DNA from: Glaciimonas immobilis
Lineage (GTDB): Bacteria; Pseudomonadota; Gammaproteobacteria; Burkholderiales; Burkholderiaceae_D
Reading direction: 5' to 3'
Assembly: GCF_011947285.1 (NCBI RefSeq)
Contig: NZ_JAAOZT010000005.1
Span: forward strand, 62,001-126,000
DNA: 64,000 nt
Under the pieces are notes generated by a model. It had not been told where the DNA came from. It did no database searches and saw nothing but the letters and a program-made list of their open reading frames with translations. Both the position numbers and the translations under genes were made by a program. Below, one piece after another: positions 45,733-56,869 of this stretch (its first letter is position 1; each line of letters starts with the position of its first letter).

Positions 45733-48700
45733 ATGCCATTTATAAACAAAGCAGCGGAAGAAAAGAAACAGCAACAGCTTGCCGATATGTTGAAATTTGC
45801 TGCGGACCGTTTGCCAGCCGACGGTTTTGCCATCGTGCAGCCGTTCATGGCGGATTACTACTCTCAGGTTGGCGAGGAGCAGGTACAAAGTCGCAACATC
45901 GCCGATCTCTACGGTGCTGTTATGTCTCACTGGCAGTTTGCACGCCATTTTAAATCCGGTGCGGCGCGGGTGCGCATATACAACCCCCAAATTGATGAGC
46001 ATGGCTGGGAGTCTGCCCATAGCGTGGTCGAAATCGTCAACGACGATATGCCATTTTTGGTGGACTCGGTCACCAATGAAATTAACCGCCTTGGGCTAAC
46101 TCTGCACGCCGCAATACACCCGGTGTTCCGGGTCTGGCGCGACACATCCGGCCAGATCGAGAAGATCCAGTCCGCCGCTGAAAATGGCACTAAGGCGAAC
46201 GGGATCGGCATCGGAATCGGCGCACATAACCCAAACGCGAGTAATCCCAAACTCGAATCTTATATCCATTTTGAAATTGACCGCTGTACCGAGGCCGTCA
46301 GGCTCGAAGAAATTCTTGCCGGCATCAACAAGGTATTAGCTGATGTCCGTGCCGCTGTGGAGGACTGGCGTGGCATGATGAACAGCGCCAGCGCCGCTGT
46401 GACCGATCTGAAGGACCAAGCCTGCAACGGCGAAAAAGTACAGGCAGAAACCGATGAAGCCCGGGCTTTCCTTGAGTGGATGATCAATGATCATTTCACC
46501 TTTCTCGGTTGCCGCGATTACGAGCTCGTTATCAATGCAGGCGAAAATTATCTGCAGGCAATACCCGGTTCCGGACTAGGCATTCTTCGTGATGCGCTCC
46601 GCGATACAGCGCGCACCTCCGACAGCGGCGACGTTACAAAATTACCGAGCGGTTCACAGGCAATTATCGATTCGCCCTCCCCCGTGTTTATCACCAAAGC
46701 GGATTCGCGCGCGACCGTACATCGCCCGGGCTATCTCGATTACGTCGGAGTCAAGCGCTATGACGCCACAGGTAAAGTCATCGGTGAGCGGCGCTTTGTT
46801 GGCCTTTACACTTCCATCGCTTACATGGTGTCAACCAGCGATATCCCGATAGTCCGGCGCAAAGTAGCGAAGGTACAGGAGCGCGCCAGTTTTGTGCCAA
46901 AAGGACATCTGGCAAAAACACTGGCGACTATCCTTGAACAGTATCCTCGCGATGAACTGTTTCAGGTTGATGAGGATAATTTATACGATACCGCCATCGG
47001 CATTCTGCGTCTGGAAGAACGCCAGCGCACCCGCCTGTTTGTGCGGCGCGATGCGTTCGGGCGTTATGTCTCGTGCCTCGTGTACGTGCCACGCGACAAA
47101 TTCAATACCGAACTCCGGGTCCGAATTCAGACCTTGCTAACAGAAGCGTTTAATGGCGTCAGCATTGAATTTACGCCGTTACTGTCGGATTCAGTATTGG
47201 CCCGCATTCAATTTACGGTCCGCACCGAGGCCGGTACGGTTACAGAGGTTGATATAGCCGCGCTTGAAAAGAAAATCGTGCAAGCCACACGGCGCTGGCA
47301 GGATGATCTGGCCGATGCCCTGCTTGAGAGCCGCGGCGAAGAGCGCGGCAATCGCCTGTTACGTCGTTATGCGGCGTCCTTCCCTGCTGGTTTCCGCGAA
47401 GATTACGCAGCCCGCGCCACGGTACGTGATATCGAATTAATGGAAGTCGCCCAGCAGCAGGCCGGACTGGCGATGAACCTGTATCGCCCTATCGAAGCCA
47501 CAGCTTCTTCGTTGCGCATGAAGATTTATCACGCCGGAAAGCCGATTGCGTTATCACAGAGTTTGCCGATGTTGGAACATATGGGCGTCAAAGTTCAGGA
47601 AGAACGCCCGTATCGGATTGAGTTGCAAGATGCGGCACCGGTATGGATTCATGATTTCGGGATGCAAACCGCGGACGGCGGCGAGGTCGAGATCGACCGT
47701 ATCAAAGAAATATTTGAAGATGCTTTTTCCCGTGTATGGAGTGGCGAAGCCGACAATGACGACCTCAATCGGCTGGTGCTGGGTGCCGCACTCAGCTGGC
47801 GTGAAGTTACGATACTGCGCGCCTATGCGCGATATCTGCGCCAGGTGGGGTCAACCTTTAGTAACGCCTACATAGAGCAGGCCGTCACCGGAAACCCGGC
47901 GATTGCACGCAATCTGGTAGAACTGTTTATTGCTCGCTTCGATCCTGCCGCTGCCGGTTTGACAGACGGCAATTTCACCGATGACATCCGCCCCAATACG
48001 GAGCGCGTCAACACCCTCCTGAAGCTGACTGAAGAGGCGATGGATCAGGTGCCGAATCTGGACGAAGACCGCATCCTGCGCCAGTTCCTCGGCGTGATAC
48101 AAGCGACCACCCGCACCAATTATTTCCAGCGCGACGCCAATGGCAAACCTAAGCCCTACCTATCGTTCAAGTTCGATCCCGCCAAGATTCCGGGCCTGCC
48201 TGCTCCCAAGCCCATGTTTGAGATTTGGGTGTACTCGCCCCGTTTTGAAGGCGTCCATTTAAGAGGCGGCAAGGTCGCCCGCGGTGGGCTGCGCTGGTCT
48301 GACCGGCGCGAAGATTTCCGCACCGAAGTATTGGGTCTGGTCAAAGCGCAAATGGTCAAGAACGCAGTCATCGTGCCGGTCGGCTCCAAAGGCGGATTTG
48401 TACTCAAGAATGCACCCCCGGCATCCGAGCGCGAGGCGTATTTAAAAGAAGGTATTGCTTGCTACCAGAACTTCTTACGCGGTTTGCTGGACCTGACTGA
48501 CAACTTGGTGGGCGGCAAAGTCGTACCACCGACCGACGTGGTGCGCTACGACATCGACGATCCATATCTGGTCGTCGCAGCGGACAAAGGCACCGCCACG
48601 TTCTCCGATTTTGCCAACGCGATTTCAGCCGAGTACGGATTCTGGCTGACCGATGCCTTTGCATCCGGCGGATCGGTCGGCTACGATCATAAAAAAATGG

Positions 48701-50673
48701 GCATCACCGCGCGCGGCGCATGGGAAGCCGTCAAGCGCCACTTCCGCGAACTTGGCGTCAACACGCAGGAGCAGGATTTTACCGTTGCCGGCATCGGTGA
48801 CATGTCTGGTGATGTGTTCGGTAACGGAATGCTGTTATCACGCCATATCAAACTAGTAGCCGCGTTTGATCATCGGCATATTTTCCTTGATCCCGATCCT
48901 GATACCAACGCCAGCTTCAACGAGCGCGAACGTCTGTTTGCATTGCCACGGTCGAGTTGGGCAGATTACACCACCGCATTGATCTCACGCGGTGGCGGGA
49001 TCTATCCCCGCACCCTGAAAACGATTCCTTTATCGCCTGAGATGCGTGTGGCGTTAAACGTTACCGCGACCGAGTTGGCACCCATCGAACTGATTCGCGC
49101 CATACTGGTGGCCCCGGTCGACTTGTTGTACAACGGTGGTATTGGCACCTACGTCAAGGCCGCCTACGAAACCCATGCGCAGGTTGGCGACCGCGCTAAT
49201 GATGCCATCAGGGTCAACGGTGCCGAGCTGAACTGTAAAGTAGTGGCAGAGGGTGGGAACCTGGGGCTAACTCAGTTTGGGCGGATCGAGTTTGCGCAAA
49301 AAGGCGGCCGGATATGTACCGATGCAATCGATAACTCCGCCGGGGTCGATTGCTCTGACCATGAAGTTAATATCAAAATTTTGCTGGGTCTTGTCGTCAC
49401 CGAAGGCGAAATGACCGAAAAGCAACGCAACAAGTTACTTGCCGAGATGACCGATGAGGTCGGTAAGCAGGTATTGACCGATAACTATTATCAGACCCAG
49501 GCATTATCTGTCGCCGGGCGCTGCGCCGCGACATTACTTGAACCGGAAGCACGCCTGATACGCTTTCTGGAGCGCGCCGGACGACTTGACCGCAGCGTCG
49601 AATTCTTGCCATCAGATGAAGCAATCGCCGAGCGCAAGACCGCCAAGCAGGGATTGACGGCACCGGAACGCGCCGTGTTAATGGCCTACAATAAAATGTG
49701 GCTATATGAGGCCTCGCTCGCTTCCGATTTGCTGGATGATAGCTTCATCAGTCGTGCACTTGCACAGTACTTTCCGCAAGCGCTGCGTGAGCGCTATCCC
49801 GACGTCATGACGCGTCACCCGCTGGCGCGCGAGATCATTGCGACCTACGTGGTGAACACGTTTACTAACCGGGTCGGCACTACCTTTGTGCACCGTCTCA
49901 GCGACGAAAGCGGCGCCAGCCCGACTGAGGTAATCAGGTCCGCCATTATCGCACGCGACGTGTTTGGCTTTGAAGAAATCTGGCGCGATATCGATGCACT
50001 GGATAACCTTGTGCCCGATGCACTACAGGCGCAAATGTTTATCGAAATCAGTCGTTTGATCGAGCAGGCCAGCTTCTGGTTCTTGCATCGTCATGCTAAA
50101 GCAGAGACGATTGAAGCAACGGTCGCCCGCTTCCGGCCTGCCGCCGATCAACTCGGACCGATACTGGTGTCGTTGCTGACACCCACCGATGCAGATGCGT
50201 TAACTGCTAAACAAGCGGCGCTGGTACAAAGCGGCGTACCGGAAACCCTGGCACGCCGGGTCGCCAGCGCCGAACTAATCGGTGCGGTACTGGATATCGC
50301 TGAAGTGGCGACGATAACCGGTCGTAGTCTGGAAATGGTGGCACAAGTCTATTTCGCGCTCGACCTGAACCTGAACTTCGGCTGGATGCGTGAACGGGCG
50401 GCGACACTTCCGGTCGATACCTATTGGCAAACGCTGGCTCGCACGGCATTGCAAAGCGATTTGACGACGCTACAGCGTACATTGACTGCCAACGTAATCC
50501 AGCTGTCGCCGGTCATTGACCAGTCTGCCGATATGCTGGAAGCGTGGCAAACCGCCCATCGCCCTCAGCTTGAACGCTATCGTCGCTTGCTGATTGATTT
50601 TCAATTAGGAGGTAACGTGGATCTGGCGATGCTATCGGTTGCGGCACGAGAAATGCGGGCAATAGAAACCTAG
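45733..50673 (+). CDS. gdhB: NAD-specific glutamate dehydrogenase, large (180-kDa) type
   Basis: 1,646 residues, as expected for the large bacterial GDH family of Streptomyces and Pseudomonas. The N-terminal half contains ACT-like regulatory segments (EIVNDDMPFLVDSVTNEINRLG, near residue 100). The catalytic core (about 800-1,250) has RGGKVARGGLRWSDR, MVKNAVIVPVGSKGGFV, FASGGSVGYDHKKMGITARG and VAEGGNLGLTQ. The enzyme oxidatively deaminates glutamate with NAD to feed carbon to the TCA cycle. The gene is monocistronic. The start lies after a weak GAAAGAA site. Confidence 0.96.
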   Translation: MPFINKAAEEKKQQQLADMLKFAADRLPADGFAIVQPFMADYYSQVGEEQVQSRNIADLYGAVMSHWQFARHFKSGAARVRIYNPQIDEHGWESAHSVVEIVNDDMPFLVDSVTNEINRLGLTLHAAIHPVFRVWRDTSGQIEKIQSAAENGTKANGIGIGIGAHNPNASNPKLESYIHFEIDRCTEAVRLEEILAGINKVLADVRAAVEDWRGMMNSASAAVTDLKDQACNGEKVQAETDEARAFLEWMINDHFTFLGCRDYELVINAGENYLQAIPGSGLGILRDALRDTARTSDSGDVTKLPSGSQAIIDSPSPVFITKADSRATVHRPGYLDYVGVKRYDATGKVIGERRFVGLYTSIAYMVSTSDIPIVRRKVAKVQERASFVPKGHLAKTLATILEQYPRDELFQVDEDNLYDTAIGILRLEERQRTRLFVRRDAFGRYVSCLVYVPRDKFNTELRVRIQTLLTEAFNGVSIEFTPLLSDSVLARIQFTVRTEAGTVTEVDIAALEKKIVQATRRWQDDLADALLESRGEERGNRLLRRYAASFPAGFREDYAARATVRDIELMEVAQQQAGLAMNLYRPIEATASSLRMKIYHAGKPIALSQSLPMLEHMGVKVQEERPYRIELQDAAPVWIHDFGMQTADGGEVEIDRIKEIFEDAFSRVWSGEADNDDLNRLVLGAALSWREVTILRAYARYLRQVGSTFSNAYIEQAVTGNPAIARNLVELFIARFDPAAAGLTDGNFTDDIRPNTERVNTLLKLTEEAMDQVPNLDEDRILRQFLGVIQATTRTNYFQRDANGKPKPYLSFKFDPAKIPGLPAPKPMFEIWVYSPRFEGVHLRGGKVARGGLRWSDRREDFRTEVLGLVKAQMVKNAVIVPVGSKGGFVLKNAPPASEREAYLKEGIACYQNFLRGLLDLTDNLVGGKVVPPTDVVRYDIDDPYLVVAADKGTATFSDFANAISAEYGFWLTDAFASGGSVGYDHKKMGITARGAWEAVKRHFRELGVNTQEQDFTVAGIGDMSGDVFGNGMLLSRHIKLVAAFDHRHIFLDPDPDTNASFNERERLFALPRSSWADYTTALISRGGGIYPRTLKTIPLSPEMRVALNVTATELAPIELIRAILVAPVDLLYNGGIGTYVKAAYETHAQVGDRANDAIRVNGAELNCKVVAEGGNLGLTQFGRIEFAQKGGRICTDAIDNSAGVDCSDHEVNIKILLGLVVTEGEMTEKQRNKLLAEMTDEVGKQVLTDNYYQTQALSVAGRCAATLLEPEARLIRFLERAGRLDRSVEFLPSDEAIAERKTAKQGLTAPERAVLMAYNKMWLYEASLASDLLDDSFISRALAQYFPQALRERYPDVMTRHPLAREIIATYVVNTFTNRVGTTFVHRLSDESGASPTEVIRSAIIARDVFGFEEIWRDIDALDNLVPDALQAQMFIEISRLIEQASFWFLHRHAKAETIEATVARFRPAADQLGPILVSLLTPTDADALTAKQAALVQSGVPETLARRVASAELIGAVLDIAEVATITGRSLEMVAQVYFALDLNLNFGWMRERAATLPVDTYWQTLARTALQSDLTTLQRTLTANVIQLSPVIDQSADMLEAWQTAHRPQLERYRRLLIDFQLGGNVDLAMLSVAAREMRAIET

Positions 50674-50684
50674 CAGAAGAAAGT

Positions 50685-50718
50685 TAGTGTCCTGTATGGA
50701 GGGTGACGCAGGACACTA
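50685..50718. other. Perfect 10-bp inverted repeat downstream of gdhB
   Basis: TAGTGTCCTG (50685-50694) pairs with CAGGACACTA (50709-50718) around a 14-base loop, 12 bp after the gdhB stop. No T-run follows, so it may be a transcript-end stabilising hairpin, a Rho-associated structure or a protein-binding palindrome. Confidence 0.5.
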
Positions 50719-50804
50719 CATAGGAATTGCTATAGGTTACAACGCATAGGCTTCTGCCGTTTAAGTTGAGAAAAGTTAATTCTCGTATTTTTTCGCCATT
50801 GTGC

Positions 50805-50835
50805 GGAGCTAATTAGCCTAAGGTTAATCAGCTCC
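50805..50835 (-). other. Hairpin downstream of the aldolase gene
   Basis: GGAGCT (50805-50810) and AGCTCC (50830-50835) form the outer stem of an imperfect hairpin just after the aldolase stop (minus strand). There is no downstream T-tract, so terminator function is uncertain. Confidence 0.35.
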
Positions 50836-50840
50836 CTGCT

Positions 50841-51872
50841 TTACAGCGCTTCCATCTCAGCCGAGTACTGCCCGCGCACCGCAGCGCTATTCAATCGTGC
50901 ACGCAAATACAGCGCCTGCTGCGCGGCCTCTTTATTCGACGCCTCGCCGTGCCATGACTTGATTGCTGAAGATTGCAGCGCCCGCCCGTAAGAAAAACTG
51001 ACCTGCCACGGAAGCGGGTTTTTGATACCCAAAACATTCATGGCGTTCAAATTCTCCGTGGCCGCAGCATCGGTTTGTCCTCCAGAGAGAAAAGTAATCC
51101 CCGGCACTGCCCCTGGAACGGTACGCCGCAAACACCTGAGCGTGGCGTCCGCAATTTGTTGAGGCGAAGCCTGGACTGTGCATTGCACGCCGGGCACCAC
51201 CATATTCGGTTTCAAAATCATGTATTCGAGCACCACGCGCTGCTTGTTTAACGCATGAAACACGACATTCAAAACCTGTTCAGTGACTGCAGCGCACGTC
51301 TCGATTGTATGATCGCCGTCCATTAATACTTCTGGCTCAACGATTGGCACTAATCCAATATCCTGACAAATTGCAGCGTAACGGGCCAAAGCATAGGCAT
51401 TGTTGGCGATCCCCCCATGCGTCGGAATGCCATTAGCTATCGTCAGCACTGCCCGCCACTTAGCAAAGCGCGCACCCAATTGTTTGTACTCGGTGAGCCT
51501 TTTGGCCAGTCCATCCAGCCCCTCGGTCATTTTTTCTTCCGGAAATCCCGCCAGAGGGACGGTGCCGCTATCAACTTTAATACCGGCCAGCATACCTTGC
51601 GCCTTTAATAAATCAGGCAACGGCACCCCGGTGGTATTTTGCTGTTTGATGGTCTCGTCATATAAAATCACGCCACTAATAAATTCGTTGAGGCCCGGCG
51701 TGGAGAACAAAAGTTCACGATAATCTCGCCGTGACTCTTGCGTGGATGCTACGTTCACCGCGCTGAACCGCTTTTCAATGGTGCCTCCGCTTTCATCGGC
51801 AGCGAGAATGCCCTTGCCTGGGGCAATGAGTGAAGCGACAGTTTGCTGGAGCTCTTTTGCAGTTGTCGACAT
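50841..51872 (-). CDS. fbaB: Fructose-bisphosphate aldolase class I
   Basis: 343 residues with ATG after GGAGGAAG. The eukaryote-like class I signature is clear: ASLIAPGKGILAADESGGTIEKRF near the N-terminus and the Schiff-base lysine in YMILKPNMV, with the late FLSGGQTDAAATENLNAMN. The enzyme cleaves fructose 1,6-bisphosphate to triose phosphates. It is a single gene between gdhB (convergent) and the slipin/NfeD pair. This animal/plant-like class occurs sporadically in bacteria. Confidence 0.96.
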   Translation of the reverse strand: MSTTAKELQQTVASLIAPGKGILAADESGGTIEKRFSAVNVASTQESRRDYRELLFSTPGLNEFISGVILYDETIKQQNTTGVPLPDLLKAQGMLAGIKVDSGTVPLAGFPEEKMTEGLDGLAKRLTEYKQLGARFAKWRAVLTIANGIPTHGGIANNAYALARYAAICQDIGLVPIVEPEVLMDGDHTIETCAAVTEQVLNVVFHALNKQRVVLEYMILKPNMVVPGVQCTVQASPQQIADATLRCLRRTVPGAVPGITFLSGGQTDAAATENLNAMNVLGIKNPLPWQVSFSYGRALQSSAIKSWHGEASNKEAAQQALYLRARLNSAAVRGQYSAEMEAL

Positions 51873-52037
51873 ACTTCCTCCAATGGGTTATTTCCGGCGT
51901 GGGTAATCCTTTTTATCTCTGGACCCCGTTCTTTTATTTAATGCTACTAAGCGTATTGATTCGGCCATTCACACACGTTTGATGCTTATATACAAGCGCC
52001 ACTTTTTTAGGTTTTTGCTACAAAACCTGTGCGATTT

Positions 52038-52820
52038 TCACGGTGACTCCGGCGCAATTCCTCCTTTAGCATTTGCCAAAATCGTAAAAATATCCATCGG
52101 CACCGGGAAGATAATCGTGGAGCTTTTATCTCCGGCAATATTAGTCAATGTTTGCAGATACCGTAGTTGCATTGCTTGCGGTTGTTGCGCCAGCATCTGT
52201 GCCGCTTGCAATAGCTTTTCGGATGCCTGAAGCTCGCCCTCGGCGTGGATGATTTTGGCGCGCCGTTCACGTTCGGCTTCCGCCTGACGGGCGATTGCGC
52301 GAATCATGGTCTCGTTGATATCAACATGTTTTATTTCGACGGTAGACACCTTGATCCCCCAGGCATCGGTTTGCGTATCCAATACTTTCTGGATGTCCAG
52401 ATTAAGCCTCTCGCGCTCAGACAATAATTCGTCCAGCTCGTGCTTACCCAGAACGGAACGCAACGTCGTTTGGGCTAACTGACTGGTCGCGTCTAAAAAC
52501 TTGACCACCTGAATCACCGATTTCTCGGGATCGACGATCCGAAAATACACCACCGCATTGACCTTGACTGAGACGTTATCCCGGGTGATGACATCCTGTG
52601 GTGGTACATCGAACACCACCGTGCGCAAATCGGTTCGCACCATTTGCTGGATGACCGGAATTAACAATACCAGACCGGGACCTTTGACTTTCCAGAATCG
52701 GCCCAGCATAAATATTACGCCACGTTCATACTCGCGCATAATCCTTACCGACGAAATGAACAGCACGCCAATTATCAACAATAAAATGCCACTGAATCCA
52801 AATCCGAATGCCCTCTCCAT
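52038..52820 (-). CDS. Slipin-family SPFH/band 7 membrane protein
   Basis: 260 residues from the ATG at 52820 (GGAGG six bases upstream); an in-frame TTG at 52826 is less likely. One N-terminal membrane helix ([15 protein letters not shown]) precedes an SPFH domain with [37 protein letters not shown], and the helical tail [19 protein letters not shown]. Stomatin-like proteins oligomerise in the membrane and are substrates or scaffolds of NfeD-type proteases. The gene starts 2 bp after the nfeD stop, a classical pair. Confidence 0.93.
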   Translation of the reverse strand: MERAFGFGFSGILLLIIGVLFISSVRIMREYERGVIFMLGRFWKVKGPGLVLLIPVIQQMVRTDLRTVVFDVPPQDVITRDNVSVKVNAVVYFRIVDPEKSVIQVVKFLDATSQLAQTTLRSVLGKHELDELLSERERLNLDIQKVLDTQTDAWGIKVSTVEIKHVDINETMIRAIARQAEAERERRAKIIHAEGELQASEKLLQAAQMLAQQPQAMQLRYLQTLTNIAGDKSSTIIFPVPMDIFTILANAKGGIAPESP

Positions 52821-52822
52821 TA

Positions 52823-54280
52823 TCAACCTCCAGGTTCCACCTCATTAATCGGCACCACATTTAAAATCAAACCGGTTCGCGCTGTTACCCGTACCCGTTG
52901 TCCTTGCAGTAACGGAAGCGGGCTCTGGGCACGCCAGCGCTCACTATGCACCCGTGCCCACCCCTCATTGATCACACCGTCGGATTGCATATCGCTGAGC
53001 ATGATCCCTGCGCTGCCGAGCAGTTGTTCGGCTCCGCTCACTATCGGTCGCTTGCGTGATGTCAGGACCGCACTGGACACAAAGTAGATAAAAACCGCTG
53101 CAAACGCAGCCAGCCCCACAATTAGCCCCAACGGAATGCCATAACCGGGCAAGTCCGTATCAATTAACATCGTCGCGCCAAACCCAAACGCAATCAGTCC
53201 ACCTATTCCCACTACACCAAAAGTGGGCAAAAACACCTCCGCAACTAAAAATCCCAAACCCAGCAGAATTAATCCCAACCCGGCATAATTTATAGGCAGC
53301 ATCTGGATGGCGGACAATCCAAGCAATAAGCAAATGCCCCCGACCACACCTGGCAGTAGAAGGCCCGGTTGCGTGAATTCAACAATCAAACCGAAAACGC
53401 CGACCAATAACAAAATCAGCGCAGTCCCCGGATCGGTGATGACCGCCAGGAACCGCGTTCTGTTGTCTGGTTCTCTGGTGAGAATGTTGGCACCCCCAGT
53501 GTGTAGTACGTGCATCCCGTTGGCTGTAGTGACCTGACGCCCGTCTAGCTTGCGCATTAAGTCAGGGATATCCTGCGCGGTGAGATCGATCACTTTTTGT
53601 GTCAAGGCTTCATTCGAGGACAGGCTGACGGCTTCACGTACTGCGCGCTCTGCCCATTCCGCGTTACGCCCGCGCAGTTGCGCCAATCCACGAATATAAG
53701 CTGCCGCGTCCTGTATCTGTTTTCTGCGCAACGTACTCTCGCTATCAGAGGCCAGTTCTGGTGCGGAAGTATTGCCTATCTTTGGGTCAATGTCATGGGG
53801 AGCGTTATTGATTGGCGGTCGCCGCGGGGGGCCACCTTGCCCGGAAATTCTAATTTGAACAGGACTGGCAGCACCCAGATTGGTGCCCGGCGCCATCGCC
53901 GCAATATGGCTTGCGTAGAGAATATAAGTCCCGGCGCTTGCAGCGCGCGCACCGCCGGGAGCCACAAAGGTAGCTACCGGTATCGGGGAGGCAAGTATCG
54001 TCTGAATAATCTGTCGCATCGACATGTCAAGACCGCCCGGCGTGTCCATTTGCAGGACGATTAACTGCGCACCCTGTTTCTGCGCTCGCACAATATTACC
54101 GCTAACAAAATCTGCCGTCGCCGGTCCGATCACACCTGTGACAGGTATCACCAAAACCGGCCCCGTGACTGGTATTCCCCGCAACGCTGGGGCTGGGGCG
54201 GCATTTGCACACGCAACAGACCCAAGGCTCAACGCGAACCCAATACATAGCACGCCTGCGGATCTTAAAAACATCAACAT
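52823..54280 (-). CDS. nfeD: NfeD-type membrane serine protease (ClpP-class, stomatin-operon partner)
   Basis: About 485 residues from the ATG at 54280 (a TTG at 54304 is in frame). A signal-anchor is followed by a ClpP-like domain with [24 protein letters not shown] and the catalytic Ser in [11 protein letters not shown]; the base Lys is probably in the [12 protein letters not shown] helix. Four to five membrane helices follow, then a C-terminal NfeD OB-fold ([10 protein letters not shown]...[12 protein letters not shown]). The protease cleaves the C-terminus of the neighbouring stomatin in known systems. A Gly/Arg/Pro-rich linker ([14 protein letters not shown]) sits between ClpP motifs. 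Confidence 0.92.
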   Translation of the reverse strand: MLMFLRSAGVLCIGFALSLGSVACANAAPAPALRGIPVTGPVLVIPVTGVIGPATADFVSGNIVRAQKQGAQLIVLQMDTPGGLDMSMRQIIQTILASPIPVATFVAPGGARAASAGTYILYASHIAAMAPGTNLGAASPVQIRISGQGGPPRRPPINNAPHDIDPKIGNTSAPELASDSESTLRRKQIQDAAAYIRGLAQLRGRNAEWAERAVREAVSLSSNEALTQKVIDLTAQDIPDLMRKLDGRQVTTANGMHVLHTGGANILTREPDNRTRFLAVITDPGTALILLLVGVFGLIVEFTQPGLLLPGVVGGICLLLGLSAIQMLPINYAGLGLILLGLGFLVAEVFLPTFGVVGIGGLIAFGFGATMLIDTDLPGYGIPLGLIVGLAAFAAVFIYFVSSAVLTSRKRPIVSGAEQLLGSAGIMLSDMQSDGVINEGWARVHSERWRAQSPLPLLQGQRVRVTARTGLILNVVPINEVEPGG

Positions 54281-54609
54281 GATTGCGCGAAGGATAGGTG
54301 GCAAATTGTCTTATCTGTTGCGATAAGACCATCGTATGCAAAATAATATCCCAAACTCGAATGTAATTATTAAAAATACACTATTTCCGTGAACTCTACC
54401 TGCACCGATAAGTCCTCAATACCATAACTGGTTTGACAATACCTGTACCGGGCATTAATACGCCTTGGTGTTTAGTGCACACATTGGGTTACAAGCCACT
54501 ACAGTAGTTATTTCTCGATGAGGCGCGTATAAACCCTCATCCGGCCGAACAGGAAGGTACCGTAGGCTTCATTGATGAGGCAAAAGGCACCGGATCTTGA
54601 AAAATAGCT
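54281..54609. other. Intergenic region between lipA and nfeD
   Basis: No gene is supported in these 329 bp. The main feature is a perfect 8-bp inverted repeat, GTCTTATC-TGTTGC-GATAAGAC, at 54308-54329, 28 bp upstream of the nfeD start. It could be an operator or a leader hairpin influencing nfeD translation. Confidence 0.5.
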
Positions 54610-55620
54610 TTAGGGTGCAGTAATTTCAGGATGTGCCAGCAATACCTGCGCCGAAAGCGTCCCGTCAGATTGCGCATCTGCATGATAAGAAGACCGCACC
54701 ATCGGACCAGACGCCACGCGCGTGAAGCCAAGCTTTAGGGCGACAACACGAAGCCCTTCAAATTCGGCCGGGGTCACATAACGTATGACCGGCAGGTGAT
54801 GCGGGCTGGGCTGCAAATACTGGCCGAGTGTTAGCATATCGACCTGATGGGTCCGCAAATCCCGCATCACATCTTCTATTTCTTCCAGCGTCTCGCCCAA
54901 TCCCAGCATGAGTCCGGATTTGGTAACGACTTGGGGATGGCGATCCTTAAACCGGCGCAGTAACGTTAAGGAATTTTGATAGTCTGCGCCGGGGCGAGCC
55001 TCGCGATATAGACGGGGGATAGTCTCCAGATTATGGTTAAAAATATCGGGTACGGCCAAACCTAGTACGTCGAGCGCAGTATCGATCCGCCCACGAAAAT
55101 CAGGTGTCAGAATTTCAATCCTTATCTCTGGGCTGAGGGCCCGGGTCTGTTGCATGCATTCAACAAAATGCGCCGCACCGCCATCGCGTAAATCGTCTCT
55201 GTCTACCGAGGTAATCACCACGTAGCGCAAACCCATCGCCTTGATGGTTCGCGCCAGATTTTTAGGTTCTTCAGCATCCAGGGGATTGGGACGACCGTGC
55301 CCGACGTCACAAAACGGACAACGTCGGGTGCAGATGTCACCCATGATCATAAAGGTCGCGGTACCGTTTTTAAAACATTCGCCTATATTCGGGCAATTTG
55401 CCTCTTCACAAACAGTATGCAGATGATTCTGGCGGAGAATATCTTTTAAGCGCAGTACTTCCCGCGTGCCTGTGAATTGGGCACGTATCCAGGCTGGCTT
55501 GCGCAGATATTGCCCTGCCTCCGTCGGAATGATTTTGATCGGGATACGGGCCATCTTTGCCGCCCCGCGAAGTTTTTCGCCCGCTTCCACCGGACGCTGT
55601 ATTACGGTTGATTCAGGCAT
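54610..55620 (-). CDS. lipA: Lipoyl synthase
   Basis: 336 residues. The auxiliary [4Fe-4S] cysteines are in [12 protein letters not shown] and the radical-SAM motif is CTRRCPFC. The enzyme inserts two sulfurs into octanoyl groups on lipoyl domains. It lies 33 bp after gcvT, in the glycine cleavage operon. Lipoylation of GcvH, encoded upstream, is the likely shared purpose. No lipB is present. Confidence 0.97.
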   Translation of the reverse strand: MPESTVIQRPVEAGEKLRGAAKMARIPIKIIPTEAGQYLRKPAWIRAQFTGTREVLRLKDILRQNHLHTVCEEANCPNIGECFKNGTATFMIMGDICTRRCPFCDVGHGRPNPLDAEEPKNLARTIKAMGLRYVVITSVDRDDLRDGGAAHFVECMQQTRALSPEIRIEILTPDFRGRIDTALDVLGLAVPDIFNHNLETIPRLYREARPGADYQNSLTLLRRFKDRHPQVVTKSGLMLGLGETLEEIEDVMRDLRTHQVDMLTLGQYLQPSPHHLPVIRYVTPAEFEGLRVVALKLGFTRVASGPMVRSSYHADAQSDGTLSAQVLLAHPEITAP

Positions 55621-55653
55621 AGCACCCCCGCTGTTGGTCTCGTTTTAATATTT

Positions 55654-56778
55654 TTACCCGCGATAGTAGTGCTGGGGTGTGAACGGCATTTTGGTAACGA
55701 CCACCGGAATTGGTTTGCCGCGCACAATCGCGTGTAGTGCGCTGCCACTGCTGGCATAGGCGGTCTCGACGTAACCCATCGCCACGGGTGCGCCTACTGT
55801 CGGACCAAAACCGCCGCTCGTTACTATGCCGACAACATGACCGCTGGGATTAACAATTTCTGCACCTTCGCGCACAGGCACCCTGTCTTGCGGCAACAAG
55901 CCAACGCGCTTGCGCGCCACGCCTTCTGCCAGTTGGCGCTGGATAATTTCTGCCCCAGGATATCCACCGCCACGCGGCTGGTCGGCGCGGCGTACTTTGG
56001 ATAAGGCCCAGACCAGACTTGCCTCTACCGGTGTCGTGCTGACATTCAGGTCGTGACCGTACAGACACAACCCGGCCTCTAGCCGCAATGAGTCGCGTGC
56101 TCCTAGTCCGACGGGTGCGACTTCCGGTTGCGCCAACAACAAGCGTGCCAAGGCTTCGGCATGGTCATTGGAAACGGATATTTCAAAACCGTCTTCGCCA
56201 GTGTAACCGGAGCGACTAACCACGCAATTGAAGCCCGCGAGCATCACGCTAGAAGTTTGCATGAATAACATTTGAGCCGTTTTAGGGGCGAAGCGCGCTA
56301 GTACCTTTGCAGCCTGTGGCCCTTGTAACGCTAATAATGCGCGATTGGTCAACGCTTCAATCGCGCAACTATCCGGCAAATGATGCTGCAAGTACGCAAG
56401 GTCCTGGTGTTTGCAGGCGGCGTTAACTACCAACAATAAATGATCGCCTGAGTTCGTTACCATCAGATCGTCCAGAATGCCGCCACTTTCGTTGGTGAAA
56501 ACTGCATAGCGCTGAGTATTGGGACGCAGGCCGAGAATATCGACCGGCACCAGCGCCTCCAGCGCCGCGGCGACATCCGCTCCGCTCAGGCGAATCTGCC
56601 CCATGTGCGACACGTCAAACAGGCCTGCCTGCGTGCGGGTATGCGCGTGCTCTTTGAGGCCGCCCATTGGATACTGCACCGGCATTTGGTAGCCGGCAAA
56701 CGGCACCATTTTTGCTCCCAATTCAAGATGCAGATCATACAGCGCGGTACGTTTAAGGGATTCTGGCGTGATATCCAT
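55654..56778 (-). CDS. gcvT: Glycine cleavage system T protein (aminomethyltransferase)
   Basis: 374 residues, ATG after AAGGA. Typical elements: GAKMVPFAGYQMPVQYPMGGLKEH, FDVSHMGQ, SRSGYTGEDGFEI and the C-terminal PVGLGARDSLRLEAGLCLYGHD. It transfers the aminomethyl carbon from GcvH to tetrahydrofolate. Upstream is the sdaA relic and then gcvP. Confidence 0.97.
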   Translation of the reverse strand: MDITPESLKRTALYDLHLELGAKMVPFAGYQMPVQYPMGGLKEHAHTRTQAGLFDVSHMGQIRLSGADVAAALEALVPVDILGLRPNTQRYAVFTNESGGILDDLMVTNSGDHLLLVVNAACKHQDLAYLQHHLPDSCAIEALTNRALLALQGPQAAKVLARFAPKTAQMLFMQTSSVMLAGFNCVVSRSGYTGEDGFEISVSNDHAEALARLLLAQPEVAPVGLGARDSLRLEAGLCLYGHDLNVSTTPVEASLVWALSKVRRADQPRGGGYPGAEIIQRQLAEGVARKRVGLLPQDRVPVREGAEIVNPSGHVVGIVTSGGFGPTVGAPVAMGYVETAYASSGSALHAIVRGKPIPVVVTKMPFTPQHYYRG

Positions 56779-56869
56779 AGTCGTTGTCCTTATTCTTTAC
56801 GAACCTTTCGTCCTGTTATGCGGGCAGGCGGCCCTGCCGCAGATCAAGCGTCGCGCGCCAGCAGTTCCA

